Shown: positions 45,530 through 55,499 of the stretch, piece by piece
Layout: each line of letters opens with the position of its first letter
Numbering within the stretch: the first letter of the stretch is position 1
Assembly: GCA_028564705.1 (NCBI GenBank)
Contig: JAPXFQ010001397.1
Location: forward strand, 1 to 64,000
From: Apricaphanius iberus
Taxonomy: Eukaryota; Chordata; Actinopteri; Cyprinodontiformes; Aphaniidae
Length of the DNA: 64,000 bases
Direction of reading: 5' to 3'
Notes under the pieces: generated by a model
What the model was told of the DNA's origin: nothing
What the model saw: only the letters and a program-made list of their open reading frames with translations
Databases searched by the model: none
Made by a program: the position numbers and the translations under genes

Positions 45530-46510
45530 TACAGTATCTTACCAAAGTATTCACATCCCTTCAATTTAAAAAAAACAATGTTCCACATCACAATTACAAG
45601 TATTTTTGTACTTTACCTGGATCTTTTTCTGTACTTCAATCAGCATAATACATCTAGGGACTTTACTTTTAACCCCTTCTTTTTTGCACAATAGCTCAAC
45701 GTCTTTCAGACTGGATGGAGAGCATCTGTGAGCTCTAATTCCATTGAGGATTGAGTTATTCTAACATATGTGTAGGCTCTGATCTAAACAATTCAGCTGT
45801 AGCTGTGTCTATATATTTCCGTTTGTTGTCCTTCTGCAGTTATGCTCATCACAGTTTATTCGCTTGCAAACTCTTTCTATCAACACTAAGCAGGCTGTCT
45901 ATTTCTGATGAATTTCTGGTAAATTATATTTCTGATCAATATATCTTCATAGCATGATGCAGCCGCTATCATGCTTCACCATAGGAATGTCGTTTTTAGG
46001 GTGATTTAATGTGTTTTCTACCTTCCAAATTGCTGTGCATGTAAACCATAAAGCTCAGTTTTGGTTTCTGATTGGATCACCTCATTCTACTACTTTGCTG
46101 TGTGGTCTACACGGTGGGTGGCAAATTATAAATAGGGCGTCTCATATCTTTCAAATTATACTGTTAAAAGACTCATCCTACCTGAGCGAGTGATCTCTGC
46201 GGTTCCTCCAGAGAATCCTGGGCCTTCTTAGCACCTTCTCTTACTTGGACTTCATTCACTAACTAGGTGATAACTAAATACAGTTTTTTGTATTGGAATT
46301 TATTTAGAAGTATCAGAGAAAATATGACTGAACCCAACTATCTGCAACTCTATTCAGATGTTTATTTGAGAAATCTTTATAAAACCCTGTAACACTTCTC
46401 AATCTATAAAACACAGCAAATTTGTGTTGCACTATCACATTAAATCCAAATAAATACAGTTAGATTGAAATAGGACATAAACTTTTAGGAGGTGTTGCAC
46501 TTTTATAGAA
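45530..46510 (-). mobile_element. Tc1-like transposon, highly decayed
   Basis: Begins accaaagtattcacatccct (45542-45561) and ends with a region including ttgtgttgcactatcacatt (46422-46441) and aaataaatacag, both typical ends of an abundant salmonid/teleost Tc1 family. Between them are degraded blocks of the transposase region read on the minus strand, such as actggatggagagcatctgt (45710-45729), agcatgatgcagccgctatc (45952-45971) and the helix-turn-helix-side gatctctgcggttcctccag (46192-46211). No usable frame remains. Same family as the 5' fragment at 33760-34060. Confidence 0.7.
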
Positions 46511-49500
46511 AGTCAAAATATAAAACCGTTATGTTTAACATACTTATAAGCCTTTGTTTAATTCAGTTGCCATAAATAGTTGCAGCAAATTTCGAATATT
46601 AACCCCAGTTAATTTTCTCTTTTACCAGTAAACACTTATTTCACATTAAGACTATTAATCTAGATGCATACATAAATCAATATCAATTCCTTTCTTTGGT
46701 TAAACTCTCATTAAAGTGGGGCTTTTCATCTTTGATTGAAATTACATGCTTTGATAAATTTTATCTGTTCCACAGATTACCATGTTGCTCTAGACACTTA
46801 GTTCAAGGAAATCTTATTTGGTTGCTAATATATATTTTATAAACCCCATTTAAGAGGGGTCTAAATTAATTTTAAAAATGCTGTTTCTCAAGATTGCATA
46901 AGGTTAAATATGTTAGATACCATTGATCTGTATGTTCAGCAATTCCTTGCTATTATGGGAATAATTAAATTTACTGTATCATATATGGATTAAACATATT
47001 CCTTACCTTCCAACATGACACTGGGGGCCCTAACTAATGTACAGTATTGGCTCCCAGACAATGGACTTAAATGTCTTTTGACACACAGGGTTTTAGGGAA
47101 ATCAATTCTTTCACAATAACTTGGCTGGGGAGGAATAGGCCCTATATAATGAAGGAAAGCATATTGCTTCTAATGCAAGCCCTATTATCAAAGACATAGG
47201 TTCATCCATTATTTACAGAATGCCAAGTTCTCAAGGCTGGCCAAAAACAATTGTGAATTATTCATTAATAGACAGGCTTTCTGGATGTAATTAATATTAG
47301 GAAGAATCAGGCCATCACAAATCAAGAATATCTTTTTTTTTCTCAGATCACAGAATATCTGAAGGAGAAAGCAGTGATATAATTTCCTGACCGTATGGTT
47401 AAATGGGTGCCCAGTGGTGGTGCTCATTTCACAACTAAGGTGAAGTGCTGCAGGTTTATTGATTCCCGTCTATGGTAAAGGTTTAGCTATTATTCTGCAG
47501 ATGAAAGGGGATCACCCCTTTAGCCCCAAGAAATCAATGCAGAGCCTGCAGCTATAATTACCATACACATGATGATGTTAGTATCACGTTTGCATGCACT
47601 GGTGGAATTGATTGTAAATTTAATCAAATACATGTCAGCCCAACCTAATCACAGTATTTCATGATTAATCATATACTTACATTACCCTAAAGAAAAGACA
47701 TACAGTTAGAAGTTTTCTATGATAGAAAGTATTGCTTTAACTGGTGTGGTTTTAAATTTCTTGTTTTATATTCCACATACTGACGTTTTACTTTTGACAT
47801 CTGTCAAAACAAAGACACAAAGAAGGATTTATAGCCACTACTGGTTTTGTAGTGGCCAACTGATATTGTGCCAACTGTTGTCTAAATGTCACAAGCCGCA
47901 ATCCAGATGCGGACTGTTTCACACGAGGCCTGGAGGCAGAATGATAAAGGTTGCAAATGTCAGTTATGTCTGATAAAGTTTAGAATGGTATGGTTCTGTT
48001 ATCTTTACACTGTTATGTTTTAGGTTTTTTTGTTTTGTTTTTTGTCAAACACGCGTTAAAAAGATTTAGCAAAATAAATCAACACTGATAATGGCTGGGT
48101 AAATGGAGATTGAACATTTTGGTTTTCTAGATATGTCTGCCTTACTTCCTAACAACAAGCATGTTTCAGTTTTTATTCCTGTTTATTTTTATGTTTTTGC
48201 ATTATTCAATTATTTGTGATTAAGAAACTCTCTTTTCTCTGTACTGTATAAGCAGTGTAAGAAAATAGAGTCCTAAATCATGGGTTTCATCATGGGTACC
48301 AACGGAAAGTGAAATGAGTGCTTAGTCTTAGGTCTTGACTCTGTCTGAGGTATAGTCTTGGCTACAAAAATAAGTGAAATTCCTGTTCAGTGCCAACCTA
48401 AAGAAAAAGGGAAGCTGACTGGTGCCATGATAATTTTACAATTCTAAATTAAGCACTAAAATGGATTAATATATTCTTATTTTTTTATTTATGTATTATT
48501 ATTTTTGTAGAACGAATCTCCAAGTTGTTCTCGGAAAATACGGTTTGAGAAGCTGAAATACCTGAGAATTGTTTTTCATTTGACATGTTATTTGCTGGTG
48601 ATTTACCTTGGTGCCAACTGGCCATACCCTTGAAGAGCAGAGAGAAGAACGATCGTGGGTGTTGGTTTTACACAATGCGCATTAATTCACATTAAGGTAT
48701 ATTTGGTGTTTGAACCATTAAAAACAGCAGTTATGAGTATTTTTAAGCAGTCTCAAGTATTTGCTGATTTCAGCAATTTGATTGATTGTGGCGCTTAACA
48801 TCCACGAACAATGGGGCCTACAAAACAGAGCTTAAGATTCATGGACCTTTTGTAAAAACAAAAGAATACATTTTCTGTTATCTTTTTGACATCAATTGAA
48901 TCTTAGACAGCAACTCTAAAAATAAAAATAAATCACTGAAGGGCAGACAGACAAGCATATCTCAAAAGATAATGAATCAATGTGAAACCAGTATAATTTT
49001 TTAAATATATAAATGTTTGGACCATTTATATATCGGAAGACCAGTTCAAACCTTTTGATGTAATGGTCTAACCAACTACATTTTCAGATCATATAGGAGA
49101 TGGCTTTAATTTGCAAGAGCATACACAACTGTTGTTAATCAAGCTGAATGCAATTTTAAATACCATGGGCAAAATATGACTCTAAATTCATTCTTTTGAT
49201 TTTGTGACTCTACCACAGTTGAAGTGGTACAATTAGAGTTCAAATATGTGTCCTACCTATAGGGGACTAAGGGGACACACTGGTAACCTAAAATTGCCCA
49301 GAAATCTTTACTATACACAAGGGCACTTTCTATAATAAGAGATATGCAATTAAAATGACATAAACAGGACAATAACTTGAGTTTGGCTATAAAAAGGACT
49401 CTTATCTCAGTGTTCATTATACCTGCAGTTCAGTCATTAAAGGTTAACTGTGTTGAACTGTGCATCATAGAGTTTTAGGGTATGCACTATTTAGGATCAG

Positions 49501-50160
49501 TAACTAACCAAATTAAAAAAGTTTTTCAAGTCAATGGAAAGAAGAAGGTCACTAAGCATCAGCAGAGACTAGCTGCCAAAGTGCACTCAAGGTAAACACT
49601 TGAGTGCACAAGAAAACTGCAGTGTATTAGGATGACAAAAGTAACTGACATCAGCCCACTGTCTTTAAAGTAGTATGACTGTTTTACTTTAGTCAAGTTA
49701 GTGTTTCAAAAACAGCTAAAACTCCAAATGCCCTATATTTGGAGAATGCAATTTGTGGAAAAAAAATAAAATATATTAAATGATTTTACTGAACAATAAC
49801 CTCATAGGTGTCAGGAGGCTAGTCACTGAGGATGCCTGGATTGTGAGTAATTTAAGATGACATTTTCTGATATGAAGTCACAGTCGTGTTTATATGTTTT
49901 AAAGTTAATGAAATCAATTGCTTGTACAGAAGACCCACTTACTCCCAGTTCAGTAGTTGCATAGTCACTTATTCGCTGCGTTTTCTGTGGAACGCATTTC
50001 AAATTAATCACGAAAATACTGACAATTTGTGGACTTTCTTGTAATGCATATCTAGAAATGTCCAAAGAACATGCAACTTGAGAAGCCTGAATGCCAAGAT
50101 GAAATTATATTTGACACAGTATTGGCTGGTGTTTGCAAAGTAGTGCCATTTTTCTTGGTC
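46511..50160. other. Non-coding DNA, no gene seen
   Basis: Long AT-rich stretch. 47010-47470 has relatively even composition and might include conserved non-coding sequence, but nothing in the sequence alone proves it. A perfect hairpin lies at 49581-49609. No repeat family is recognised. Confidence 0.45.
49581..49609. other. Perfect 11-bp hairpin
   Basis: gtgcactcaag (49581-49591) pairs with cttgagtgcac (49599-49609) across a 7-nt loop. No flanking TSD or T-run. It may be the trace of a small inverted duplication. Confidence 0.6.
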
Positions 50161-50164
50161 CTGA

Positions 50165-51072
50165 TTGGCTGTACCCACAAGAGCAGAAATAAGGAAGACT
50201 CCGGGTCCTGGTCCGGGCCCGCCCTGGCGTAGCCGATTACCGGCGGAGCCCGTGGGTTCGTCCCTGCGACCTCCTGGGCCCCAGCATTGCGGCTGCTGGG
50301 TGTTCCCCTTGTGCTTCCATCTGTTCCTCTCTTGGTGGGCGGTCGGTCCTGCGCTTGTCCACTTGTGGCCCAGGCGATATGGAGGGCTCTGGACGTATAC
50401 ATCTCCGATTCTCCATCTTGATTCCTGCAGGACGGATTGATGGCTCCTTACACCAGCTATCAATCACTTGCATGGAGAAACCGTATTTACACCTGCATGC
50501 CCACACACACACACACACACACATAGGTGTGGGGACATTGGTGTGTATGGACATAATCTTGGGCTGAGGTTATCCTCAATAGATACATAGTTAGTACCAG
50601 GAGCTTACCAGAAACATTAGTTCTCTGTTCATTAATCCATTTTTGTGTGTAGTGAATGTGTAGTTCTTAGTTAATATTACTATATCAGGTCTGTTAATGT
50701 TGTTATGTTCTATTGGTTGTTTTTGTTTGTTTTATTTTTCCTACTTCTCCGCCATCCAACAGAGGTGGAGGACTGGGATGTTTTCTTGTGTTATTTGTTT
50801 ACCACACTATCTTGTATAGTCAGTTCACACTTCTACTGGTCCTGTTTCTCTTCTTCATCTTCTTTCTTTCTTCCTTCTTATCTCAATTTCGTGTCCATAA
50901 CTTCAAGAAAATAAACCCACAGTAATTGCTAATAAAGATTTTTCATACATACATATCAAGTGGAGTAATATAGCAAAGCTGTAATGCTCTGCTTAGGAAA
51001 GTAAATCTGTTGGGCTTGTACTTGGTACTCAGACACCAATTCGGAGTAGCAAACTGCTAGACAGGGCAGGTT
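50165..51072 (+). repeat. Repeat family X, copy 5 (3' half)
   Basis: Matches copies 3 and 4 through their 3' half: gattaccggcggagcccgtg (50235-50254), cctgcaggacggattgatgg, a (CA)n run at 50508-50522, cataggtgtggggacat, ggactgggatgttttctt and aataaagatttttc. Like copy 4 it continues into tatcaagtggagtaatatag and aaagctgtaatgctctgctt, giving the true 3' end near 51072. An (AAAG)n microsatellite follows at 51078-51098. The head is missing. Confidence 0.75.
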
Positions 51073-51099
51073 AAAAAAGAAAGAAAGAAAGAAAGAAAT

Positions 51100-52705
51100 A
51101 ATGAAGACTCAAATGTTTACTTCTGAGGTAGTGCTCAGACTGTTTCCACTATAAGTGCAGTTTCAGGGGGTTGCAGTCATGCTTTCCTTCCTGCTGTGCA
51201 TGCTTTCCTTTCTCCAAGAGTGATGGACAGTCTGTGTGTCCGTGTTGGGTCCTCCTACTCTGGTTAATAAGAAAGCTTTAAAAGGCCTACACTGGAACCA
51301 TGAAGCCATACCTTTAATCTTCACTGAGCAAAACACTTTGCATGACACTAACAGGAGAGTGTTGGAGGAGGCAATAATGATAACCCTTAGTTTTCATATA
51401 AATTAACCTCACCTAATGAGGGAGTAATTTTAAAGTCTCTTGTACAGAAAAAAAATCTACAAGCAAATATGAAGCACAAGTCAAGTCTTAAATTGCCTTC
51501 TGATTGAAGAAATGTGCCGCAGCTTCTAAAGCCATATGGCAGTGCCTCTTCCAACAGGTTAAATGAAGCAAGTAGATTGCTAGGCACAGTAAAGAAAGCA
51601 ACACATCTCATTCAGCTGGCAGTAGGTAGTTGCTACATTTTTTTACTGCATCTGAAATGTGTCTGGGAACCAGTTTGCTTGATTTGGTAAACATGTAGCA
51701 GGTCGCAAACCGAAGGGACAGAGCGCACATCGTTACCAGAGAAGATGTGCTTGTAGACAACATTGAGCAAACAAAATCTGCTTTTTAAAGTGGGGCAGGG
51801 AATATTTCTTTCAAAATACAATCAATGTCTGCCATGAAGAACCCAGCTGGAGGAGAGCTGAAGGAATGTGACATTAATGTAGATGTAAAAATCTGGGAAA
51901 ACTGCTTTTTTTATTATTGGGTCTCAATCTGTTTAAACTATTCTTTGAATTCTGCCCTTTTGTTTTTACACGTAACAGAGTTCTGGGTATTGCTCTGTAA
52001 ATGTATTCTCTTTTATGATTTTACATGAAAGAAAGGCCTTGATCACATGAAACATTAATAGAGAGACACTTCTTGTTTATGTGCATGCAAGGCTGGTGCA
52101 TGAATAACTGTGCTATTTAGCTTTTTTCTGTCTTTGTATTTGTGGATGAGCAATTAAAATAAGTGGGTCGCTGATAATAGAGCCGGTGCTCACATACAGA
52201 CGACTGTTACTATGGTATAATATTAGGGTTTTTTCAGTGCAGGAGGTTTCTGCTTGGTTTTTATTTGAGGATGGGTTAAAAAAAAACTTGGAATGCAATG
52301 ATCTTTCATTTATGGTCGTTCTTATCGTCACATAACTTGAATAAAATATGTGAAGCAGGTAGGTAGCCTATAAACAGTATTCCCAACCAGGCTACTGTAT
52401 ATTAGAAAATGTAGTCCCTGTAGCAGTGATTTGTGATTGTGTAAGGGGGAGGCAAAAGTTTGTTAAAAAGAAAGTAGAGCTGAAACAGTGCACTTATTTA
52501 TTGACAAACAAAAGTTAAAATTTGTAAAAGTATTTATATTCCCATCTCACCCACCGTGGGCGGTTTCCCATCCATTCCAAGCTTGGGTCCTCTACCAGAG
52601 GTCTGGGAGCTTAAGTATTTAGGTGCCAGGTTTTTTTTCTATATTATATTCAATTTTGATATCACTAGTTCAAAATGTTGTAGCTTTAATATGGTTATTC
52701 AACAA
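51100..52705. other. Non-coding DNA, no gene seen
   Basis: No repeats recognised. Short frames lack domain content. It could include gene flank or intron. Confidence 0.5.
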
Positions 52706-52800
52706 AAATAAAAAAATACTTTATTAATCCCCAAGAGGAAATTCCGTTTACAGTACAACCTGTCCAAGATCATGACAACAAACAACAAACAATACAGACA
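52706..52800 (-). mobile_element. LINE 3' end fragment (Rex1/L2 type)
   Basis: The stretch aaatactttattaatcccca (52717-52736) followed by agaggaaattcc is the reverse complement of the conserved 3' terminus of Rex1-like LINEs, also present at 20555-20592 and, in plus orientation, at 42560-42595. How far the element extends toward 53240 is unclear because no coding block is recognised there. Confidence 0.55.
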
Positions 52801-53456
52801 GATCCAGGTCACTGAAGGGTTTGCAGCCACAGAATGGCGCTGCCATGATAAGATGATAAGAAGCAGTTAAACGGAGGGGGTCCACGGTGGGGGAAAATGC
52901 GCTCAACTGTGTCTTGCTCTTTAGTCAAGAGTCAAAAAACAAGTAACAGAAACAAAAACCTACCTAAACATTTAAGGACATATTCAGACATTAACAAAGA
53001 CACATCAAGGAGTGATAGGCGGGTGTGTAAACTCCAGTCCACAAGTTGACGTGCTGCAGCAGAGGTGCACAGTCTTCCTGCTTTCTGGAGAAGGGAGGAG
53101 TATTTAGGAGAGAGCGAGACGGCGGGTGTGTGTGTGTGTGTCTGAATTCCATATCAGTGTGTGCGTCAGTAGATGCAGGTGAACAGGGAGGAGACTCTGT
53201 TTACATTCCTCTCACGGGCATAGGATTGTGGTCCAGTTGAAGGAAAGCAGGAGCAGAAACCTGATCCACATTAATCCAAAAAGCCAGATATCTTCCATAC
53301 AAACCGGGTGCCCTTTTCCGGTGCTTCGTAAAGTTGAGGAGATTTTATCAATTACATTCAGAGACCAGCATTTCCATCTTTCAGCTTGTTCAGGTTGATT
53401 TTGGAGAAAAATGCAAAAAGATGCTCCAGACAGAGGCACAGGATACAGAGAGTTAT
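52801..53456. other. Non-coding DNA, possibly LINE 3' UTR
   Basis: Of more even composition than the neighbouring DNA, with a short (TG)n at 53127-53141. It may be the untranslated part of the LINE whose 3' end lies at 52706, but no coding block confirms this. Confidence 0.35.
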
Positions 53457-53770
53457 GGGGCGACCGTGGCTCAGGAGTTGGGTCTTCTTCTGTCAAACCG
53501 GAAGATTGCCAGTTCGAGCCCCGGCTCTGGCAGTCTCAGTCGTTGTGTCCTTGGGCAAGACACTTCACCACTGGTGGTGTTCAGAAGGCCCGGTGGCGCC
53601 TGTGTGTGGCAGCCTTGCCTCTGTCAGCGCCCCAGGGCAGCTGTGGCTACAACGTAGCTTGCCATCACCAGAGTGTGAATGTGTGTGTGTGGATGGGTAA
53701 ATGACTGAATGTATTGTAAAGCGCTTTATGGTCCTCTGACTGAAAAAGCACTATACAAATGCAGGCTATT
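53457..53770 (+). mobile_element. tRNA-derived SINE, second family
   Basis: Starts ggggcgaccgtggctcag. The A box is at 53467-53481 (tggctcaggagttgg) and the B box at 53511-53521 (agttcgagccc), spaced as in a tRNA promoter. The 3' part ends in gtaaagcgctttatggtcct (53717-53736) and gcactatacaaatgca (53749-53764), a tail shared with L2-type LINEs, which probably supplied the reverse transcriptase. It differs from the family at 24479. Frames across it are not genes. Confidence 0.82.
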
Positions 53771-54023
53771 TGGAGCTGTGGGATACGGCACAGGAGGAGG
53801 TAGAGCAAAAAAGCGTCCGGTATACTGTATACTGTAAATGAGAAAAATCTTCAGTATTATCCAAAGTTTGTGATGGGAGCAAATTCACAATCAAATTGCC
53901 ATATTATGACATCATCAGGCATGGGCAATATTAGTTTAAATACTTTTACAGATGTTTATCTTTTTTTAATATTGTTTTTAATATTTTTATTTATATTGTT
54001 TTGTATGGAGCTAGAATTGGGAC

Positions 54024-54259
54024 TTAAGTTTTGTACCTGTAACTTTTAGTTTTGTACCTGTAACTTATTATTCGTACTTGTAACTTATGTTTTGTACTTG
54101 AAAATTACGTTTTGTGCTTGAAACTTATGTTTTGTAACTTGCACACATTTTAAAAATACAAGTTTCAAGTTACAAGTTACAGGTTTCAAGTTACAGGTTT
54201 CAAGTTTCAAGTTACAGGTTTCAAGTTACAAGTTTCAAGTTACAGGTTTCAAGTTACAA
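54024..54259. repeat. Inverted minisatellite
   Basis: 54024-54140 contains about six roughly 20-bp units of the type ttttgtacctgtaactta. 54155-54259 contains units of the type caagttacaggttt, which is their reverse complement. The two arrays face each other around about 15 bp, giving a hairpin-forming palindrome built from tandem repeats. Later units drift (cctgtaac, cttgtaac, cttgaaac). Confidence 0.75.
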
Positions 54260-55031
54260 GCATAGACTGTAAAAAAGAATAGACAACGCCTCCTCAGTCC
54301 TCCCTGTTTACCAGAAGTTTCAAGTTACAGACAATGGCCGCTGGCTGCTCTGCTTTGTGAACGCATACCATGGAGGCCGCCATAGCTCCTCCATTGCTGT
54401 AGTACCTCCATTTGGCCGCTAGGCCCCCATTGAAAAGCATTGGACTTTATACACATTAAAAACCACTTTAATGCCTGGTGCCCATTTTTTAAAAACTTTC
54501 TATGGCTACATATTCTTCCTGAGATAACGCTGGGCTCGTCAAAAAAATAAGCACCAGGCTGGTTTTCGTAAGATAATTTTTTGAAATCTTGCATAATTAA
54601 TGTAGGGGCCGGACTTTGACTGACAGGCTGTTTCGTTGGACTTTAATTATAGTAACACTACATTTTAATAATTATTTCAAGTTACTCGTTCTTACCTTTT
54701 GAGGTTTGAGAAACAGGAGAACAGTCGGAGGAGCGCAGAATCGGCAGCAGTCAGACATGGGGCTATTATCCTTTACCTTAGCTAGCCAAGTTTAGCATCA
54801 GACCTAAAGATGCAGGAGCAGAATGGGCGCGATTACGACTGAACTACACACCCATACACACCCCGCGAGGACAGAGTCTACAGTGAAGATCCCGCCCCAT
54901 GCCCTTTTTATGAACATGCTTCGTCAGAGCTGGGGAGGAGGAGTCTTTGAATCCGCCATGAATTCTGTGTGTCATTCTGGTAAACGGGGAGGAGTGAGGA
55001 GGTGCTGTCCATTTCTTTTTTACAGTCTATG
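54260..55031. mobile_element. MITE with long inverted repeats
   Basis: The left end catagactgtaaaaaagaat (54261-54280) and the right end, read on the minus strand, catagactgtaaaaaagaaa are followed inward by gcctcctcagtcctccc and cacctcctcactcctccc, giving about 55-60 bp of terminal inverted repeat. The element spans 772 bp without transposase. gttaca flanks both sides within 3 bp of the ends, so it probably inserted into the minisatellite array. Confidence 0.75.
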
Positions 55032-55258
55032 GTTACAGATCATATTTTACCATATTTGGCTTGGCTGGAAGAACCAATGATTGGCTTGCTGATTTTGACT
55101 AACAAATCATTTTTTTTCGAATTTCTATCCAATCATGGTAAGAGAAAGGTAGGGCTCTGCACCGCTCACAACCAAACATGATTACTATCACACCAACTGC
55201 AGCCATCACAGCTGCTACAAACCACGCCCCCTGGTGACTCAGGTGCAACTGAAACAAC

Positions 55259-55354
55259 ATGGTCGCTGCCGAGCCGGCTCTCTCTAAGCAGGAGAAATTT
55301 GTCACGGCTGGATTTCAGAGAGTTTTTCCCTTGGCTTCAACCCCTGGAATGATG
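55259..55354 (+). CDS. Candidate first exon (weak)
   Basis: ATG at 55259 in good Kozak context (aacATGG) opens 32 codons, MVAAEPALSKQEKFVTAGFQ and twelve more ending PGMM, then reaches a donor-like GTTAGT at 55355. Upstream are CCAAT-type boxes (about 55074-55084 and 55128-55132) and a GC-box-like ccacgcccc (55222-55230), as in a promoter. I do not recognise the peptide and no downstream exon is visible. The region lies between two transposable elements and may itself be repeat. Confidence 0.25.
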
Positions 55355-55499
55355 GTTAGTTAAGCGTGTTTCCTTATCTATTTAGTTGAATACTTCTGGA
55401 AGTGCTAAAACAGGATCAAAAAGTTATTTTTGGCTTGCTAAACAAGGTTGCACATTCAGCTAGGAGGAGGTGCTTTACTTAAGCCCTTTTAAAATGTAT

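Noticed and set aside
48508..48634. Acceptor-like ttattatttttgtag followed by a 41-codon frame ending in TGA
   Set aside because: The peptide is not recognised, has no partner exon, and AT-rich DNA produces such acceptors often.
53467..53521. tRNA gene
   Set aside because: A and B boxes are present but the cloverleaf is not complete and the sequence continues into a SINE body and LINE-type tail.
53334..53704. Three overlapping frames of about 100 residues
   Set aside because: They cross the tRNA-derived SINE, whose non-coding structure explains the sequence.
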